Positions 42,840 through 55,436 are shown, counted from the stretch's first letter. The stretch is DNA of 64,000 nt from Coix lacryma-jobi var. lacryma-jobi (GCA_009763385.1 CM019822.1:10138127-10202126); one strand, 5' to 3'. Numbers and translations are program-made. Notes: a model not told the origin generated them from the letters alone.

Positions 42840-45012
42840 CAAAAATAACCGAGAACCGAACCAAAATAACCGGAACCGAAACCGAAATAACCGGAACCGA
42901 AACCGAAATAACCGAAACCAAAAAATTTGGTTCCCCGTTCGGTTCCCACTTCTCAGGAACCGAATTTAATCAGGTTAGTTCGGTTCCCTACCTCTGTTAA
43001 CCGAATTTCAGAAGTAAGTGTTGGGCATTCTTACGTCTTAACGTCATTACCAGTAGACTTAATTCTCTAATTCTGATAACGGCGCCAAAAATGCCAAACC
43101 TATCCCTCATGCCACTTAAGCCAAGTTGTCATCCCCAGCATGACATGAGAGACGCGGTATTGAAATATGCAATTGCTCATCAAGATAAATAATAAAGGGA
43201 ATCTGCAAGCGCACAGATTAATACCGATGCAGCATTTTAACCGGGAAGTATTCCAGGTATCGTTATTTATATTTTTACCACTGGGAAGGGATTCTAAGCA
43301 TCGTAGTTGATCGTGGAATGAGAATATAGAACTGAGTATCTATCATTGCATGTATAATATAGAGCATCTATCTATCTCATCATACAGGGATAAATGTCAC
43401 ATAGAATATAGATAAATATGAATAGTGACAGGGATAATTAATCTGATCAGCATAACTAGCCACATATAATAATGATAAGCACCTCAACAGATATTCTAGC
43501 AAGTCATTAGCATGGAATTAGGATGAACTACAAAGATATTCCCTAAGTAATTATTAACTATAAAGTCTAGCATTATCATAGTTAGTGCAATTATACTTGG
43601 CAATCATAGCGAGAAAAGACTACACCCATGCATAGTGAATATTAGCAAGGAAGATGAAGAACATAGCAATCACTCCCCTGTAATAATGTTGCTCTGCCTG
43701 CCCTATACACGAGAGGGGGACTAATAAGAATCAACGAAGCTGTCACTATCGCGAACTACCCACCGATCCGGCATATAGGGTGCAATCGCAGATAAAGACG
43801 GTATAGACACCACGTCTACACAATATTTATCATTCACCCACTGCACACATGGATAAACGCTATACGATCCTAGGCATGTATATAATTCCATCTAACTATG
43901 CCAAGCATATAACTACGATAAACTAAGAACAATATAATTGCTAATATAATCAAGTAGAGCAAAGTCATATTCAATATATTGAAATAGAACAAAGTAGTAT
44001 TCATAATATTGAAGAACAATGATGAACAATTGAAGAACAAGAGAGGAATTACCAGGAATCCTCTTGACAGATCCGGGAACCAATCGAAGATTGACTCCTT
44101 CTAGTTCTAATCCTATGTAGCTATGCTAAAACTAGAGATCTAGTTGATGTGGTGGCTCTAGGGCTTGATCAGAGACTCTCTCCTCCTGATGACTGAATTA
44201 GGAACTGAATAATGAGACAGAGGTGCCTGCTCCAGGGTCCAGGCCTTGCTTATATAGTCTTTTCGGGTGAATCTGGGCCGTTGGATCAACCGACATTGAA
44301 CGGACGGTTTTTCCTTAATCCTTTAGGTCGGTGGAGCATAATCCTCGAGGCGGAGCCTGATTGGCTGAGGGGGCAGGGCGGGCGCCCAAGGGACTAGGGC
44401 GGGCGCCCTGGTCCCGGGCCCGTTCGGCCTCCCGCTCGTTCCCGTGGCTTCTGGACTCTTCCACATTAAGGAAAATTGGGGGTTACGTTAATTATCCGTC
44501 ATTAACCCGACATGTGGGCCTTTCCTTCATATTTCCTGATAACCCCCTGCAGAAATAGATAAACAGCAAAACTCGTGGAATTCTGTCAGATAAAACCCTA
44601 AGTCTGGGTGTTGGTTTCATTTAGATCCTTTTCTCTATTTATTTGATAGATATAATTGATACTTAAGGACCGTCAACAGTAAGCTCAATAAACCTTATAA
44701 CATAGGCCTAATACCGCCTTAACCCTAGATATAAAAGGTGGATAACACCCCCCTCATAGCTCTATCGGCCTCATTTTTAAAATTTTGGTATTGTGCTTTT
44801 TTTAAAAAAATCCTCTATTTTTCTATTATTTTTTTACTACTTGGGTAAAATTTCGGTTAGTTCGGTTCAGAACTGAAACCGAACCGAACAAACCGAAATC
44901 GATTTTGCTCGGTTCCAGAATTTGAGAAGAACCGATCAGTTCCTATTTTTATGAAATCGAATTTATGTCAATAACCAAAGAACCAAACCGATCGGTTCCG
45001 GTTAACCGAACG
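42840..45012. mobile_element. CGGTT-rich insertion in the solo LTR (family unclear)
   Basis: Both outer parts (42840-43013 and 44840-45012) are dense with AACCGAAC/CGGTTCGG motifs, in inverted sense at the two ends (left ACCGAACC, CCGGAACCG; right TTCGGTTAGTTCGGTT). This suggests a non-autonomous DNA transposon with subterminal repeats. Exact termini and target duplication were not established. A 1.66-kb solo LTR is nested inside. Confidence 0.5.
43019..44678 (-). mobile_element. Solo LTR (minus orientation) with perfect GTAAG target duplication
   Basis: TGTTGGGCATTC...GACCGTCAACA, 1660 bp, has inverted TGTTG/CAACA ends and GTAAG at 43014-43018 and 44679-44683. On the minus strand a promoter (GACTATATAAGCAAGG, near 44245-44260) lies about 430 bp from the 5' end, as in LTRs. 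CGGCGCCAAAAATG near 43081 resembles a reversed primer-binding-site motif, so this may be a solo LTR plus a short remnant. Confidence 0.75.
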
Positions 45013-45566
45013 CCCGGGCTGAATCTCTGGCATCCCGCACGCCTGCGCATGGGCATCGTTTTTCACCAGCATCATCGCACGTCGCAAGGACAACCACGGC
45101 ACGACGCACGTCGCTACAGCGGCACCGACATGATTGCCAACGTCATCACCAACGTCGTTGCCTACGACAGTCCTAGAACTATGTAACCCGGTGTCTCCTC
45201 TTCGCCTATAAAAGGGGACGCCGGGGCTTAGAAAATAAGGGGGTTTTGATACAACGCACAAGCCTTCAGCTCTCAAACTCTCCACCATAGCCTAGGACTC
45301 CAGAGCCGGTTCTCTAGTTCTAGCTCCACTCTTCACACCCCCCATTCTCTCGCACGCTTGTATTCGCTCCTGTACAAGCACTTCGGTGCAAGATAATACA
45401 AACTCTCTCCCCCCGCTGGACGTAGGGTCTTCTCTTGCTCAAACCAGGATAAATCAAGTGTTCTTCTTGCATCACCATCCAGATTAGGGAGCACGCAATC
45501 ACAAATTCACTCGTTGGTGTTGACCCCTCCGGGTTTCGAACACCGACAAATACGAGCACCCATGTC

Positions 45567-45643
45567 ATGTCAAGTTAGGGGTTTGAACTTATGTGGGCAG
45601 GTTACACCACAAGACACTCAACCCAGTTGAGCTACGCTCAGTT
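45567..45643 (-). mobile_element. tRNA-derived SINE remnant
   Basis: Read on the minus strand it starts GAGCGTAGCTCAACTGG, a good pol III A-box, and contains AAGTTCAAACCCC, a B-box, about 45 bases on. This is the head of a grass Au-like SINE. The tail is not clear. Confidence 0.6.
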
Positions 45644-45715
45644 GACAATAGTTTAGATTTTTTTGTTGTAAATTGTCTTCATTTATATTTTATAGAAACA
45701 AGATTTTAAAAACTA

Positions 45716-45946
45716 CTCCCTCCATCCTAAATTAATTGTTGCTTTTGATTTGCGTGCCACGAGTTTAACTTGATTTGTAAAAAATACCCATTTTTGTATC
45801 TCCAAATAAATTTGTTAAAATTAGATTCAAAGATTTTTTTTTTCGGTGATACTAATTATGTGCTCATAAATATTAATATTTTTTAAATATATTTAGTCAC
45901 ATTTATTTCTAGGACAAAAACGATAGATATTTTGAGATGGAGGGAG
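45716..45946. mobile_element. Stowaway-like MITE
   Basis: CTCCCTCCATCC... at the left end and ...GGAGGGAG at the right, bounded by TA on both sides. The 231-bp size and ends fit Tc1/mariner-derived Stowaway elements. Confidence 0.75.
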
Positions 45947-45953
45947 TAGTGGA

Positions 45954-46861
45954 GAATCTCGACAGAATTAATCCCAGCTTTTTTAGCCACTTGGAAAACT
46001 CATTGATTTATCAATTGACTTTTTGGAACTATTGAAGATGTTGTTACATTGTTTTTATGCCTATTAGTGTTAACTTGTTAACATCGTGCAAGTGAATATT
46101 AGACTGATCTTCATACGTGTGTATGTTATGTGATTTTAATATTTTATACATGCATACTTGAGAATATTAGTAGATTATGTAATCGTAACTTAACTATCCG
46201 GCTCTCCGCCTATATTTAATCATTTCGATATGTTGGCATATTCCAATTCCATTTTTAACATGTTTTTTTTCCTGAATCTGGTCTCTTTTCCGCCAAAAAA
46301 AGTAGAAACTGAAACGAGATAGGGGATTTCCCACCGATTTCCGTCTGTTTTCGTACCTCAAGATCAAATTAAAGTGCCGCTCATGCTTACTCGCCGACAG
46401 TTCATCTGCTTGCACAATTATCATATAGTTTTCAGATGCAAGACAGTCTTCAGAACAGCAATTTCTTCTGCCATCCACTTGAACAGAAATTCTGCCGTCG
46501 CCAACTCGTGTCCCATTTTCGTCACCCATTAAAAACTAAACAAGTTAGCATTATAATGTTTGTTAGTTGACACACCTCATGATTGTAAGTCTGATCCCTA
46601 ATGTCAGCACTGATACTCTGACGGATTAACCATCTTTGACATTGTTAAAAGACACCGTCGGCAGTCAGCCTGTCAGTAGCGCCTTTTTAATTGTCAGACT
46701 TTGGTGTTAGTCTTCCGTGAAATTATGACCAGATTTGCGACACGTATGCTGAATCGAAGAACCAGTAAAACGATCTGCGTGTTTTTTTTTTTGAAGGGAT
46801 ATGTGGTTGTTTTGGACTTCGGAGCCTGGAAGCAACGAGTACATTTATGACTGCATCGTAG
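45954..46861. other. Intergenic region with no supported gene
   Basis: AT-rich DNA with one minus-strand open frame of 111 codons (46194-46529) that shows no recognised family. No clear structure otherwise. Confidence 0.35.
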
Positions 46862-46863
46862 TA

Positions 46864-47105
46864 CTCCCTTAGTCCCAAACTATAAGTCAATCTAACCTGA
46901 GTAAAAGTATCTCAAGTTTGATAAGACTTTTAAAATATAACATTTATGACACTAAATAAGTATCTTTAAATGATTTTTTTTCATAATTTATCTATTTGAT
47001 GTCATAAATCTTTGTAACTATCTCTATTATTTTAATCAAAGTTTAAGATGTTTTGACTTTCCAAAAAAGTTGGAATGACTTATATATAATTTAAAATGGA
47101 GGGAG
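46864..47105. mobile_element. Stowaway-like MITE
   Basis: CTCCCTTAGTCCCAAACTAT at the left end and AATTTAAAATGGAGGGAG at the right, with TA at 46862-46863 and 47106-47107. 242 bp, no coding capacity. Confidence 0.8.
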
Positions 47106-47107
47106 TA

Positions 47108-49856
47108 CCCTACAAACACTTGATTCTGGCAAACAGCGCAAGATGGCATGGATTTGCAACAGATACATACTGCAAAGTGCAAGGGTTAAACCTCAGCAAC
47201 ATTACAGAAGAAAGCGGCAGCCTTGACAAAGGTTAGGTTCGATTGTATTGTCGCCTGCAGCAAGTGGGCTGCGGCACAGAGTAGCAGTTGCAGCGAGAAC
47301 AGCGACGTGAATCCGTTTAAACTTTAAACAGACAGCACACACAGCAGCAGTGTGGTGTGTGGACGCCTGGCACTAGCTAGCAGCGTCGACAGCGAGCCAG
47401 CGAAACCAGTGGCAGTAGCAGTAGGGGGGGATCGCTTTCCTGCGAAGTTGGACATAGCAGATGGGAAAAACGCAGGTGCAACCTGTCCATCGCCAAAGGG
47501 TCACACGTCTGTGAGTGTTATGGGCCTATCTGCAGCCTAAAGCTTTAGGACAGCAACGTATTAACAGCCAGGATGGGAGTGCGATATGCATGCATGCGTG
47601 ATTTTTTGCAGACAAAACGAACACACAGAACTCTGAATCTGTGTCTCTGCTGTGATGTGGTAACTGGTGTCCAAATGAAGAACAGCTGAAAATGGTGGTA
47701 CATCAATTCTCTCACTTATTAACTGAAATGGCTATAAAATCCATCCTTTTTTAACTGCATATATAGGAGCTTTTCAGTCATCCTTTAACTTGCACTTACG
47801 AAAGTAAGCATTTTTGGGGTTGATCGACCACTCAGCCATCCTGCAACTTGTATGCACTAGTGAAGTGAGAGAAAACAAATACGCATGCCTCGCTCGCTGC
47901 AGAGACGGAGACATGTCTTTTTCACTTCTTTTTCTACGAAGCTAGCTAGCTACGTCCTTTTTCAGTTGTCCCTTGTACGGACCCTTTAGTACACGTAGGA
48001 CACTGAAGCACTTATAATAAATCTCGTCGTCAGTAATGCGATGGACTCGTGCTCACGACTCAACCAGTGATTTCGACAGTGAAGGCCGGCTTAAGTCACA
48101 ACCACTAAGGAAGCCGGAGTTCAACTAATCATGAAGGAAAGCTCCCCCGCCCGGCCCCTTGGCCTCGCCTATTATTGATTCGATGTTGAAGCGGGACAGA
48201 TCGGATGAAATTAGCATTGGATTTGCATGCATGGTGTATGTTATGATAGCATTAGACAGTTGTTGGATATACAGTAGTTTAGTGAGATCGTTGATCCCCT
48301 GATGGATGAGTGTGATATGGTCTTAAATTCTTCATATACGCACGCCTTTTGCAATTTACTAGCAAATAGCAGCATCATGACCTGTAGTATTTTTTTGAGC
48401 AGGTCTTAATCTTATGACCGTTTGCAACCTAATAATGATACGTAGGTAAATTAACGCCACTGCGTATCTTTTTAACTGTAAATGCCTAAACGAAGTCCAA
48501 CGTTGATGCTGTAAATAAAAGAGTTGTAGTGAGCAGGCAGAATTAAACAACAGTTGATCTGTTCCTTCATTTCATCAACCTGCTGATTGCATCAATCAAC
48601 AAACTGAATCCGTAGCCAGACAGATGGTTTACTGAAACAATATCCTATGGCACAGTTAGAAACCCATGTCCGCAAGGAAACATCTTTCAGATGGACTTGA
48701 CGAGCAGACTCCCAATCGCCGACGATCGGCAACGTCAGAGTACATGTGAATGGACAAGATGCATATCATTTTCTATAATTGTCTCTACATGTTAAACAGT
48801 TTTCATGCATGGGGCATGCAGTAGCTTCAATCTTCAACAAGGAATATGCAGCCTCGATCTACTGAGGACCAGGAAAAAGTTTTCAGATAGCAGGAGAAGC
48901 TTTATCCTATTGCTTAACTTGTTGTCAATCGCAAGTGATGCAATTGCACAGAGAACGAAGGAGACAAGTCGCGCAAGACATTAGTAGAGGAAAATTGGGG
49001 ACCAAGAATCCTCCATCTTCTGTTTGTCTCGGTTCGCTGTTCCATCTGGCTCTGTTGCGCCTGACATTGTGCATATCGAGTTTATGATTATATATATATC
49101 GAATATATCTCGTAGTTTATGATTGTAATCCGATATGGTTGTATGTATTATTTTACCTGGGAAGAAAGCTTAGCCCAAGTCTCTGTAATCGCTATATATA
49201 CCATCATACTTTAGAGGGACTGGTTCCTGGGGTATACAGATCACTGTACCCCTGGGATAATGAGCAGAAGTAGCCGGGAGACACAACAAGGACCATCAGA
49301 TGAGGTCCAGAGCTTTAAAAAGGAAGGTTGGCACATTTGTCTAACCATCAACGACGGCATATTAGTACCCTTTTGGTGCACACACGGCACACGCAGTACT
49401 CGTTGTGGTTTAACTTTAACCTCAAAGCGAGCATGGTCCGGGGCATTTGTCTGCTTCTGACGATGACGAGAGACGAGACTGCTAGCTTCATTCAGGAGTG
49501 TCGAGGTGGGCAAAGATCGTCATCACATCAGCACAAAAGGATGTTCCGGATGGAAGCTAATAAATTGTTCGAAGTTCTTGGTCGCTGCCTGCACCAACTC
49601 CCCGCGCATATGTCAAAGAGGGTGTCATCACTTGCTTGTTCCAGTCTACATGGTGAAAGAAATGAAACTACCCTTTACTTCTACTGACATGAAACAGATG
49701 TGCGTCGTTGCAAGCCACCGTCGGTGTCTGCACGTACTGTTCAGCTACCCATCCGTGGCTTCTAAAAGGCTGGATGGATACTTGGATAGAGTAGTGATGA
49801 ACTGATGATGAGGCTACTAAGGTTCTGATGAAACTCTGGACTTTGCATCTCTGAAA
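47108..49856. other. Long intergenic stretch without a recognised gene
   Basis: No coding feature can be supported. Short open frames (for example 47352-47540 and 49241-49687) match no family known to me and have no gene context. Confidence 0.4.
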
Positions 49857-50015
49857 TTTGGCAATGCCATGGTCTTAAAATCTGAAGAGATCCGTTTCTG
49901 ACATTTGGCAATGCCATGACTTCAAATTTTGAACTTCCATTTAATTTCTGAAAGTAGACCGTTACGTTTTCTGAAACTCTGAACCTTTCGTTTTTGGATT
50001 TTGGCAATGCCATGA
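49857..50015. repeat. Three copies of a TTTGGCAATGCCATG motif
   Basis: TTTGGCAATGCCATG occurs near 49857, 49904 and 50000 with related A/T-rich spacers (TTCTGAA.., CTCTGAA..). The motif contains palindromes GGCAATGCC and CATGGCATTGCC-like inversions. It looks like a small decayed tandem array. Confidence 0.6.
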
Positions 50016-50812
50016 TCTGATCCTTTGGGCAGATAATTTCTCAGTCTGTATCCATGTAACTCACTGTACGTCTCTCGCAATCAGGCCCTAACTGCTCCGA
50101 ACTTAGATCCTAGCTGCCATACAGCAAGGCCCTACGACATCGACGCATGAATGAACACTATGAGAACTGTCCTCTGCTAAAGTATTCCTTGTTTCTTAAG
50201 CACAACATGGTTGAATTCATCTAGTATCAGTCAATCAAGCGTCAGCGAATATCTCAGCAGATCACGGATTAAAAGATGTGGCCTATGGGAGCACGAGTTG
50301 GTGGGAATTTGAGGCCCTCTTTTATGTGTTGTACCTTTGGATGACTCATGCAGGGATCTAAGAATCTTTAGCTTCTATTTGAACTTAATTAGAAGCACAC
50401 ATCTATGCATGGCTGCTATCACTTTTGTTAACCCTGATGACCACCTTTTTTTTTAACTCGGATACCTTAATCCTAACGGTAGTTTTTATCTACGTGCAGA
50501 AACAAAAATATTCAGGGTATTAGGTGCTTTGTCTTGCCCATCCTCCATGCATGGCATGCAACTCTAATAATAAGAACTTTTTAGTATGTGGCCCTTTAAC
50601 TATATGGCCAGATATTGTATTTGACCAAGTTGTCTGCATAAGAATAATACGGAGTACAAGTGACGCTAGGCCATTATATGGTCATATATAACCTGCACTC
50701 TTTATATTAATATAAATTAACTTATACGTAGATATATATAAAACGGCTGAGCTGCGAGCCTGCAACAGAAGTCTGATCAGACTTATTAAGATGAATGACC
50801 AATGACGGCTTA

Positions 50813-50980
50813 GGGGGTGTTTGGTTCTCACCCCCCAGAGTTTAGCCACTAAAGTTTAGTCACTTTTAGTCACTAAAGTTCCAAACACCCCCACTAAAAG
50901 TCACTTTTAACACTACAACTCTAGTGACCTCCACTAAACTTTAGTGGCTAAACTCTAGGGGGTGAGAACCAAACACCCCC
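50813..50980. mobile_element. Tourist-like MITE with TTA duplication
   Basis: GGGGGTGTTTGGTTCTCACC at the left end and its near-exact inverse at the right, with TTA at 50810-50812 and 50981-50983. 168 bp. The ends and TTA site fit PIF/Harbinger-derived Tourist elements. Confidence 0.9.
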
Positions 50981-51176
50981 TTAGTCGCTTAGATTGTCAA
51001 AACATGCATGATTTCCGATGTGGAAAGCATCAAGTAGAAAAACATGTATGGATATACTCATAACGGTTATTCAGATGTATATAGATAGACAAAGAATTGT
51101 ATGGACGTACACATGCATGTTCGTTGGTATACTGGTTTCGCATGGAAATGTCAATACTGTAGGCACGAATAAATAC

Positions 51177-51434
51177 TCCCTCCATACCCATATTAGTTGA
51201 CGTTTTAGAAAAGGTCAGAGTCAAACATTGAGAATATAAATCATCAATAACTATTAAGTTTTTATGTTTACAAATATAAAAATTATATAAATAGATTTGT
51301 CTTGAAGAATACTTTCATAAAAGTATACATATATCACTTTTCCATAAATATTTTTACAAAAATAAGAGGTCAAAGTTGTGTTTTGGAGACCGTGTCGCTG
51401 TCCTAAACGTCAACTAATATGGGTACGGAGGGAG
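51177..51434. mobile_element. Stowaway-like MITE
   Basis: CTCCCTCCATACCCATATTA left and TAATATGGGTACGGAGGGAG right, with TA on each side (51175-51176, 51435-51436). The inverted ends are long and nearly perfect. Confidence 0.88.
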
Positions 51435-51753
51435 TATAGATTAGCAATCGCCTCATGACAGAGCTCCAAAACTAAATTAGTCACTAGACAAGTGTGGATG
51501 ATGCATGCATGTCATTTTGATAATAAGGAGATCTTGAAAAAAGGTGCCAGAGCACAGGACCAAATTAAAACAACCTACTGGTTCAATGAGCATGCAAGGC
51601 AATCATCACAATCAAGCACCATTAATTGCTATACGGGCCTCTAGAAAAATAAATTAAACCAGTAACAAGACGAATTTGCTGAAGTCAGGACTCAGGAAAC
51701 ATGATACTTTCTTTTTTTGGGTTAGGCAAAATCTTTTAGAAAATATCATTATA

Positions 51754-51976
51754 CTCCCTCCATATTGGTAAAAGATGTCATTTTAGATAAGGTTTGAGTC
51801 AAACATTGGAAATATAAATCATGAATAACTTTTAAATGATTAAGTTTAGAGATATAAAAATCATATAAATAAATTTATCTTGAAAAGTGTACTTACATAA
51901 AAAAAAAGTGGTCAAAATTATGCTTTTGAGACCGTATCGCTGTCCGAAACAACATCTTTTACCAATACGGAGGGAG
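51754..51976. mobile_element. Stowaway-like MITE
   Basis: CTCCCTCCATATTGGTAAAA left and TTTTACCAATACGGAGGGAG right, bounded by TA. Same family as 51177-51434: the internal part GTTTGAGTCAAACATTGGAA is shared in similar form. Confidence 0.88.
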
Positions 51977-52012
51977 TAGAGGAATGGCCCTGGCTCTATA
52001 AACAAATGATTT

Positions 52013-53060
52013 GTAGGAGCAATTGCCTAATAGACCCTAGCAATCAATTTATAGGGACAACTCGAATCCAATAACCCTTAGAAATTATTATTTTTTGAAT
52101 CACAAATCGGATATAAAGAATAGCAAATATAATAATATGGGAAAACCCCACTAGGCAGCCTAATGATCGCGTGTCACAAATCACAAGCTAGGTAAATATT
52201 TTTGTGTGAAAAATACGACCGTAGGCGGCTAGTGGGATTCGAACCTCTACGTCCCCTAGCCACTCCACCTCCTAAGTCACATGTATTCACTTTACTGGAT
52301 TCAGAAATAAACATTTATGACCCTAACAAGTTATTTTTAAAAGATTTCAACATGAAAGTCGTAGATATCATCGAGTACTTCAACTTTATTTTTGGTCGTT
52401 TCTCTATCTAAAATCATTTGAAAATTTAAATTTTAAAATATGACAAATCCAAACCTATTTTTTCTTGGCTAAATAATTTCAAATAAAAAGTTTGTCAACT
52501 ACAAAGTTATATATCTCTTTGAGATCTACTACTTTGGTTTTGTCATTTTCCATCGAGGTCATTTGAAAAAAAATCCAAAATGTGAGGACTTAAGTCGAAC
52601 TTTGGGACCATAAATTATTTTAAACAAAAAAGTTATCAACCGGAATATTTTAGATATTTAATCTTTTCAATATACATAACTCTGGTTTGGATCATTTCTC
52701 TATCAAAGACCGTTTGAAAAAATTTTAAAACAAATTTGAATTTTAAAATATGAGAACTTTAAACAGAATTTGCGGGGTCTAAATAATTTATAATAAAAAG
52801 TTGTCCACCACAAAGTTATATATCTCTTTAAGATATAGTACATCTTTAGTATGAAATTTGTCTTTATCTGGTTTCGTTTGAAAAAGTTATGAATTTTATT
52901 GTGACGCGCACGCGTATCTTTAAAGATGTCTCTCAAGATTCAATTGACTCTACAAATCCATTTCTGACAGACAACTCTAGATCCAACCGTTTATAAAGAT
53001 AAAGAGATTTTTACTAGTTGGTAGTTTGCTACCAGCCGCCTCTAAAAATGCCCTAGTTAT
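52013..53060. mobile_element. Unclassified transposon-like block with diverged internal repeats
   Basis: Between about 52340 and 52900 four diverged units of roughly 145 bp share CAACTACAAAGTTATATATC, TCTTTGAGATCTAC and a CATTTGAAAA motif. This is a structure seen inside several grass DNA transposons. Terminal repeats were not identified, so the class is open. Confidence 0.45.
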
Positions 53061-54343
53061 TTTTAGAAAGAAGCGGCTCTATCTCATATATCCAACCATC
53101 TACCTGAAGTTCATTGAATTTCAGCGAAATTCGATGATGACCCTACAAAGCTTTACTAGGATTCAATGATACGATATCTACGTTGAAGAACGGCGCTGTC
53201 ACGATCCAGCTCAAGGACCCTGAGAACGACGTGGAAACGCTAATTATTCAACCCACTACATACGCGCGTTTTTGTTTAATAATTAAACAATATTATGGGC
53301 CACGGGGATCGGAGCAGGCAGGACAGGAGGAACAAGTCAAGAAGGCGACGACGACGACCACCAAGACAACGACGAGGCTGCCGGGCTCTCCCATCATCCC
53401 ATGCTAACGTCGTCACGTTGCGTGCATGGGGAGGCATATCGTCCCGGCCCCACGCCCCCCACGTCGCCAAAAGCACGTGGAAATGGCCTGGCCTGGATGC
53501 AATTCGATCATCGCAACAGCAAATTTATGTGGAAACCTTCAAAAAGTTGCCGAAATTAAAAAGAGGGGCTAGCTAATTCATCTCCATGGCGTTGGAACCT
53601 CGAAGCAAGGTTTAGGTGGAGAAGGATTTAGACATTTGTCTTGCGTTGCTGTAGACGGACTGTGGGTTTGTGGGCCGCGTAGCAGGAGGTATACTGGAAC
53701 GTACAGAACTGTAGTATAATTCATCAGTAGGATGGATAACACATAAAGGCAAAGGCGGCTATATGGCTTTAGATGCTGTCCTCAGACGTCAGATCCCAGT
53801 TGCAGAGTATTTTTGCTTGATCTCCGTGCATTTTGTTTGGAGCGAATCTATCGTAGGATCTCAGTGGATAGCTTGGTTGCAGTTCAGCGACCTGATTTGT
53901 CAATCATGCTGTAGGGCTCCAGCAAGGGCAGCAAGTGGATATATGTGCCGTTACATAATATACCAGAGTACTGTAGGTTGTTGCTACATTTTCTTTTGTT
54001 TGTTTAGTAGATTGATACATACGGAGTATAGAATATATACTACTGCCCCCGCTAGATGTCCAGTGTCATGTTTGATATGCATATGTCTATATCTATCTAT
54101 GCAAGTGTTTCGATAAATTATATCTAGAGACCCTCAAGAAGCTGCAAGATATATATCGATCAGTTGCAGCAAAGGGGGAAGATCAACAGGCGAAACATGG
54201 ATCATTTTCCCTAAACCAAAAAGTACGAGTCGGTTTTGACTTTTGCTCAGCCAATTCAACTTATGTATTCAATCATCATTAGCTCCAGCTGAGTAGTCAT
54301 GGATGTACCACCATTGCATGTATCCGCACACTCTCTCTCTCTG

Positions 54344-54381
54344 TCTGAACATGGTTCCAATCTTCTAGAACCATGTTCAGA
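54344..54381. repeat. Perfect 14-bp inverted repeat with 10-base loop
   Basis: TCTGAACATGGTTC at 54344-54357 and GAACCATGTTCAGA at 54368-54381. The stem is perfect but too short for a plant microRNA precursor by itself. Confidence 0.85.
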
Positions 54382-55060
54382 TGTTCCGGTCTAGTCCCGA
54401 TTAACAATAGAACTAGCTAACCACGAATGCCGCGATCAGGGAATAGTACTCCACCTAATCGAGAGCCATATTTACTTTTGGGGTTCAGGAACAAGACACC
54501 GAAGTCAACTTTCTGCATACGCAATTCCAGCTGTAACAGACTCCATTTTGCCATGCTTCCACAATATATATTTTTCTTAGGTTTTTATCTGTCGAGATAC
54601 AATGTATGCATGCATAGCGCATAGGTGCCTTAATTAATCACCTGCAGGTCCCATTACATTACATGAGAAAAGAATCAGATACTACTTTGTACGGTGACAT
54701 CCAGGAATAATATACATTTTTCCATTTTTGAAAACTAGGAATATGCATGCTGGCAGGACAAATGATATATCCCGTGTGGTACTGTACGTACTGGTGTGCT
54801 AACAAGTACCAGGTTGTTCCAAAAACAACATGTACAAACTTTTGAAGCAGATATCTGTCACTAATTTTCGAAAAGAAACCCAACTAATACTTGGATAATC
54901 TAAGACTCCCATTGAAGTAGCTAGATGCATTTTTAGCAAAGCACTTCGTGGAACCTGTGTGCTCATTTTTTGTTTGTATCTCAAGACACGCTGAGCTGAA
55001 CTAATTAATGGCAATCTAGAAGTGATGTCACTGTAAATAACCACACACACAATAAGGAAC

Positions 55061-55065
<5 letters not shown>

Positions 55066-55104
<39 letters not shown>
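55066..55104. repeat. (AT)n microsatellite
   Basis: About 19 AT units, roughly 470 bp upstream of the MYB start codon. Length is likely variable. Confidence 0.95.
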
Positions 55105-55112
<8 letters not shown>

Positions 55113-55427
55113 CTAATATATAATGCTAAACAAAACAGCGGTGATCGTATCTCAACGTGGCTCTGAGATTGCTTGGCCAAGTAGGCAAGTAGCACTGTCT
55201 CTAGCAGCCTAGCAAGCACATCCAAGACAACTAGGCAAGTCAATAATAAGGATAAGGGCCCCCTATGTATTTTAGCGTGTGCAGTGGACACTAAGACCCC
55301 TCTGTCATGATGTGCGTGCATGCCGGCATACTCACTCAAATGAGCAAGGGGCAGGGGCATCTTAGTCATTTATATCCATATATAAACTATGTTAAACCTG
55401 GGTTCAGAAAACAGGGATTTCCGAGTC

Positions 55428-55436
55428 TTTATATAG
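55428..55436 (+). promoter_or_regulatory. TATA box of the MYB gene
   Basis: TTTATATAG, about 140 bp upstream of the ATG at 55574, leaving a leader of about 110 nt. Confidence 0.6.

Larger units (their letters stand above)
41696..45548 (+). mobile_element. Probable solo LTR of a Gypsy relative, carrying nested insertions
   Basis: It begins TGTCGGGTACTTAGAAAAGG and ends GGTTTCGAACACCGACA. The flanks are AATAT and AATAC, a target duplication with one mismatch. Its promoter (TATAAAA at 45207-45213) and following region (GTACAAGCACTT, CCCCGCTGGACGTAGGG) resemble the complete Gypsy LTR at 14985-16325, so it is a related but diverged family. No internal domain or second LTR is seen. It contains an internal duplication (about 42150-42340 against 42460-42665) and is split by the insertions at 42840-45012. 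Confidence 0.7.
53061..55427. other. Upstream intergenic region of the MYB gene
   Basis: No gene is supported. It contains a perfect 14-bp inverted repeat at 54344-54381 and an (AT)n microsatellite at 55066-55104. A short frame at 53183-53407 has no recognised family. Confidence 0.4.

Noticed and set aside
46194..46529. 111-codon minus-strand open frame starting MGDENGTRVGDGR
   Set aside because: ATG start, but no recognised family, no splice context and no conserved composition. Not enough to call a gene.
49241..49687. Overlapping frames on both strands near 49.2-49.7 kb
   Set aside because: No recognised domain, and the opposing frames have similar quality, which suggests chance.
53183..53407. 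74-codon frame starting MKNGAVTIQLKDPENDVE
   Set aside because: It looks protein-like for about 35 residues, then becomes simple repeat. No family recognised and no flanking exon found.
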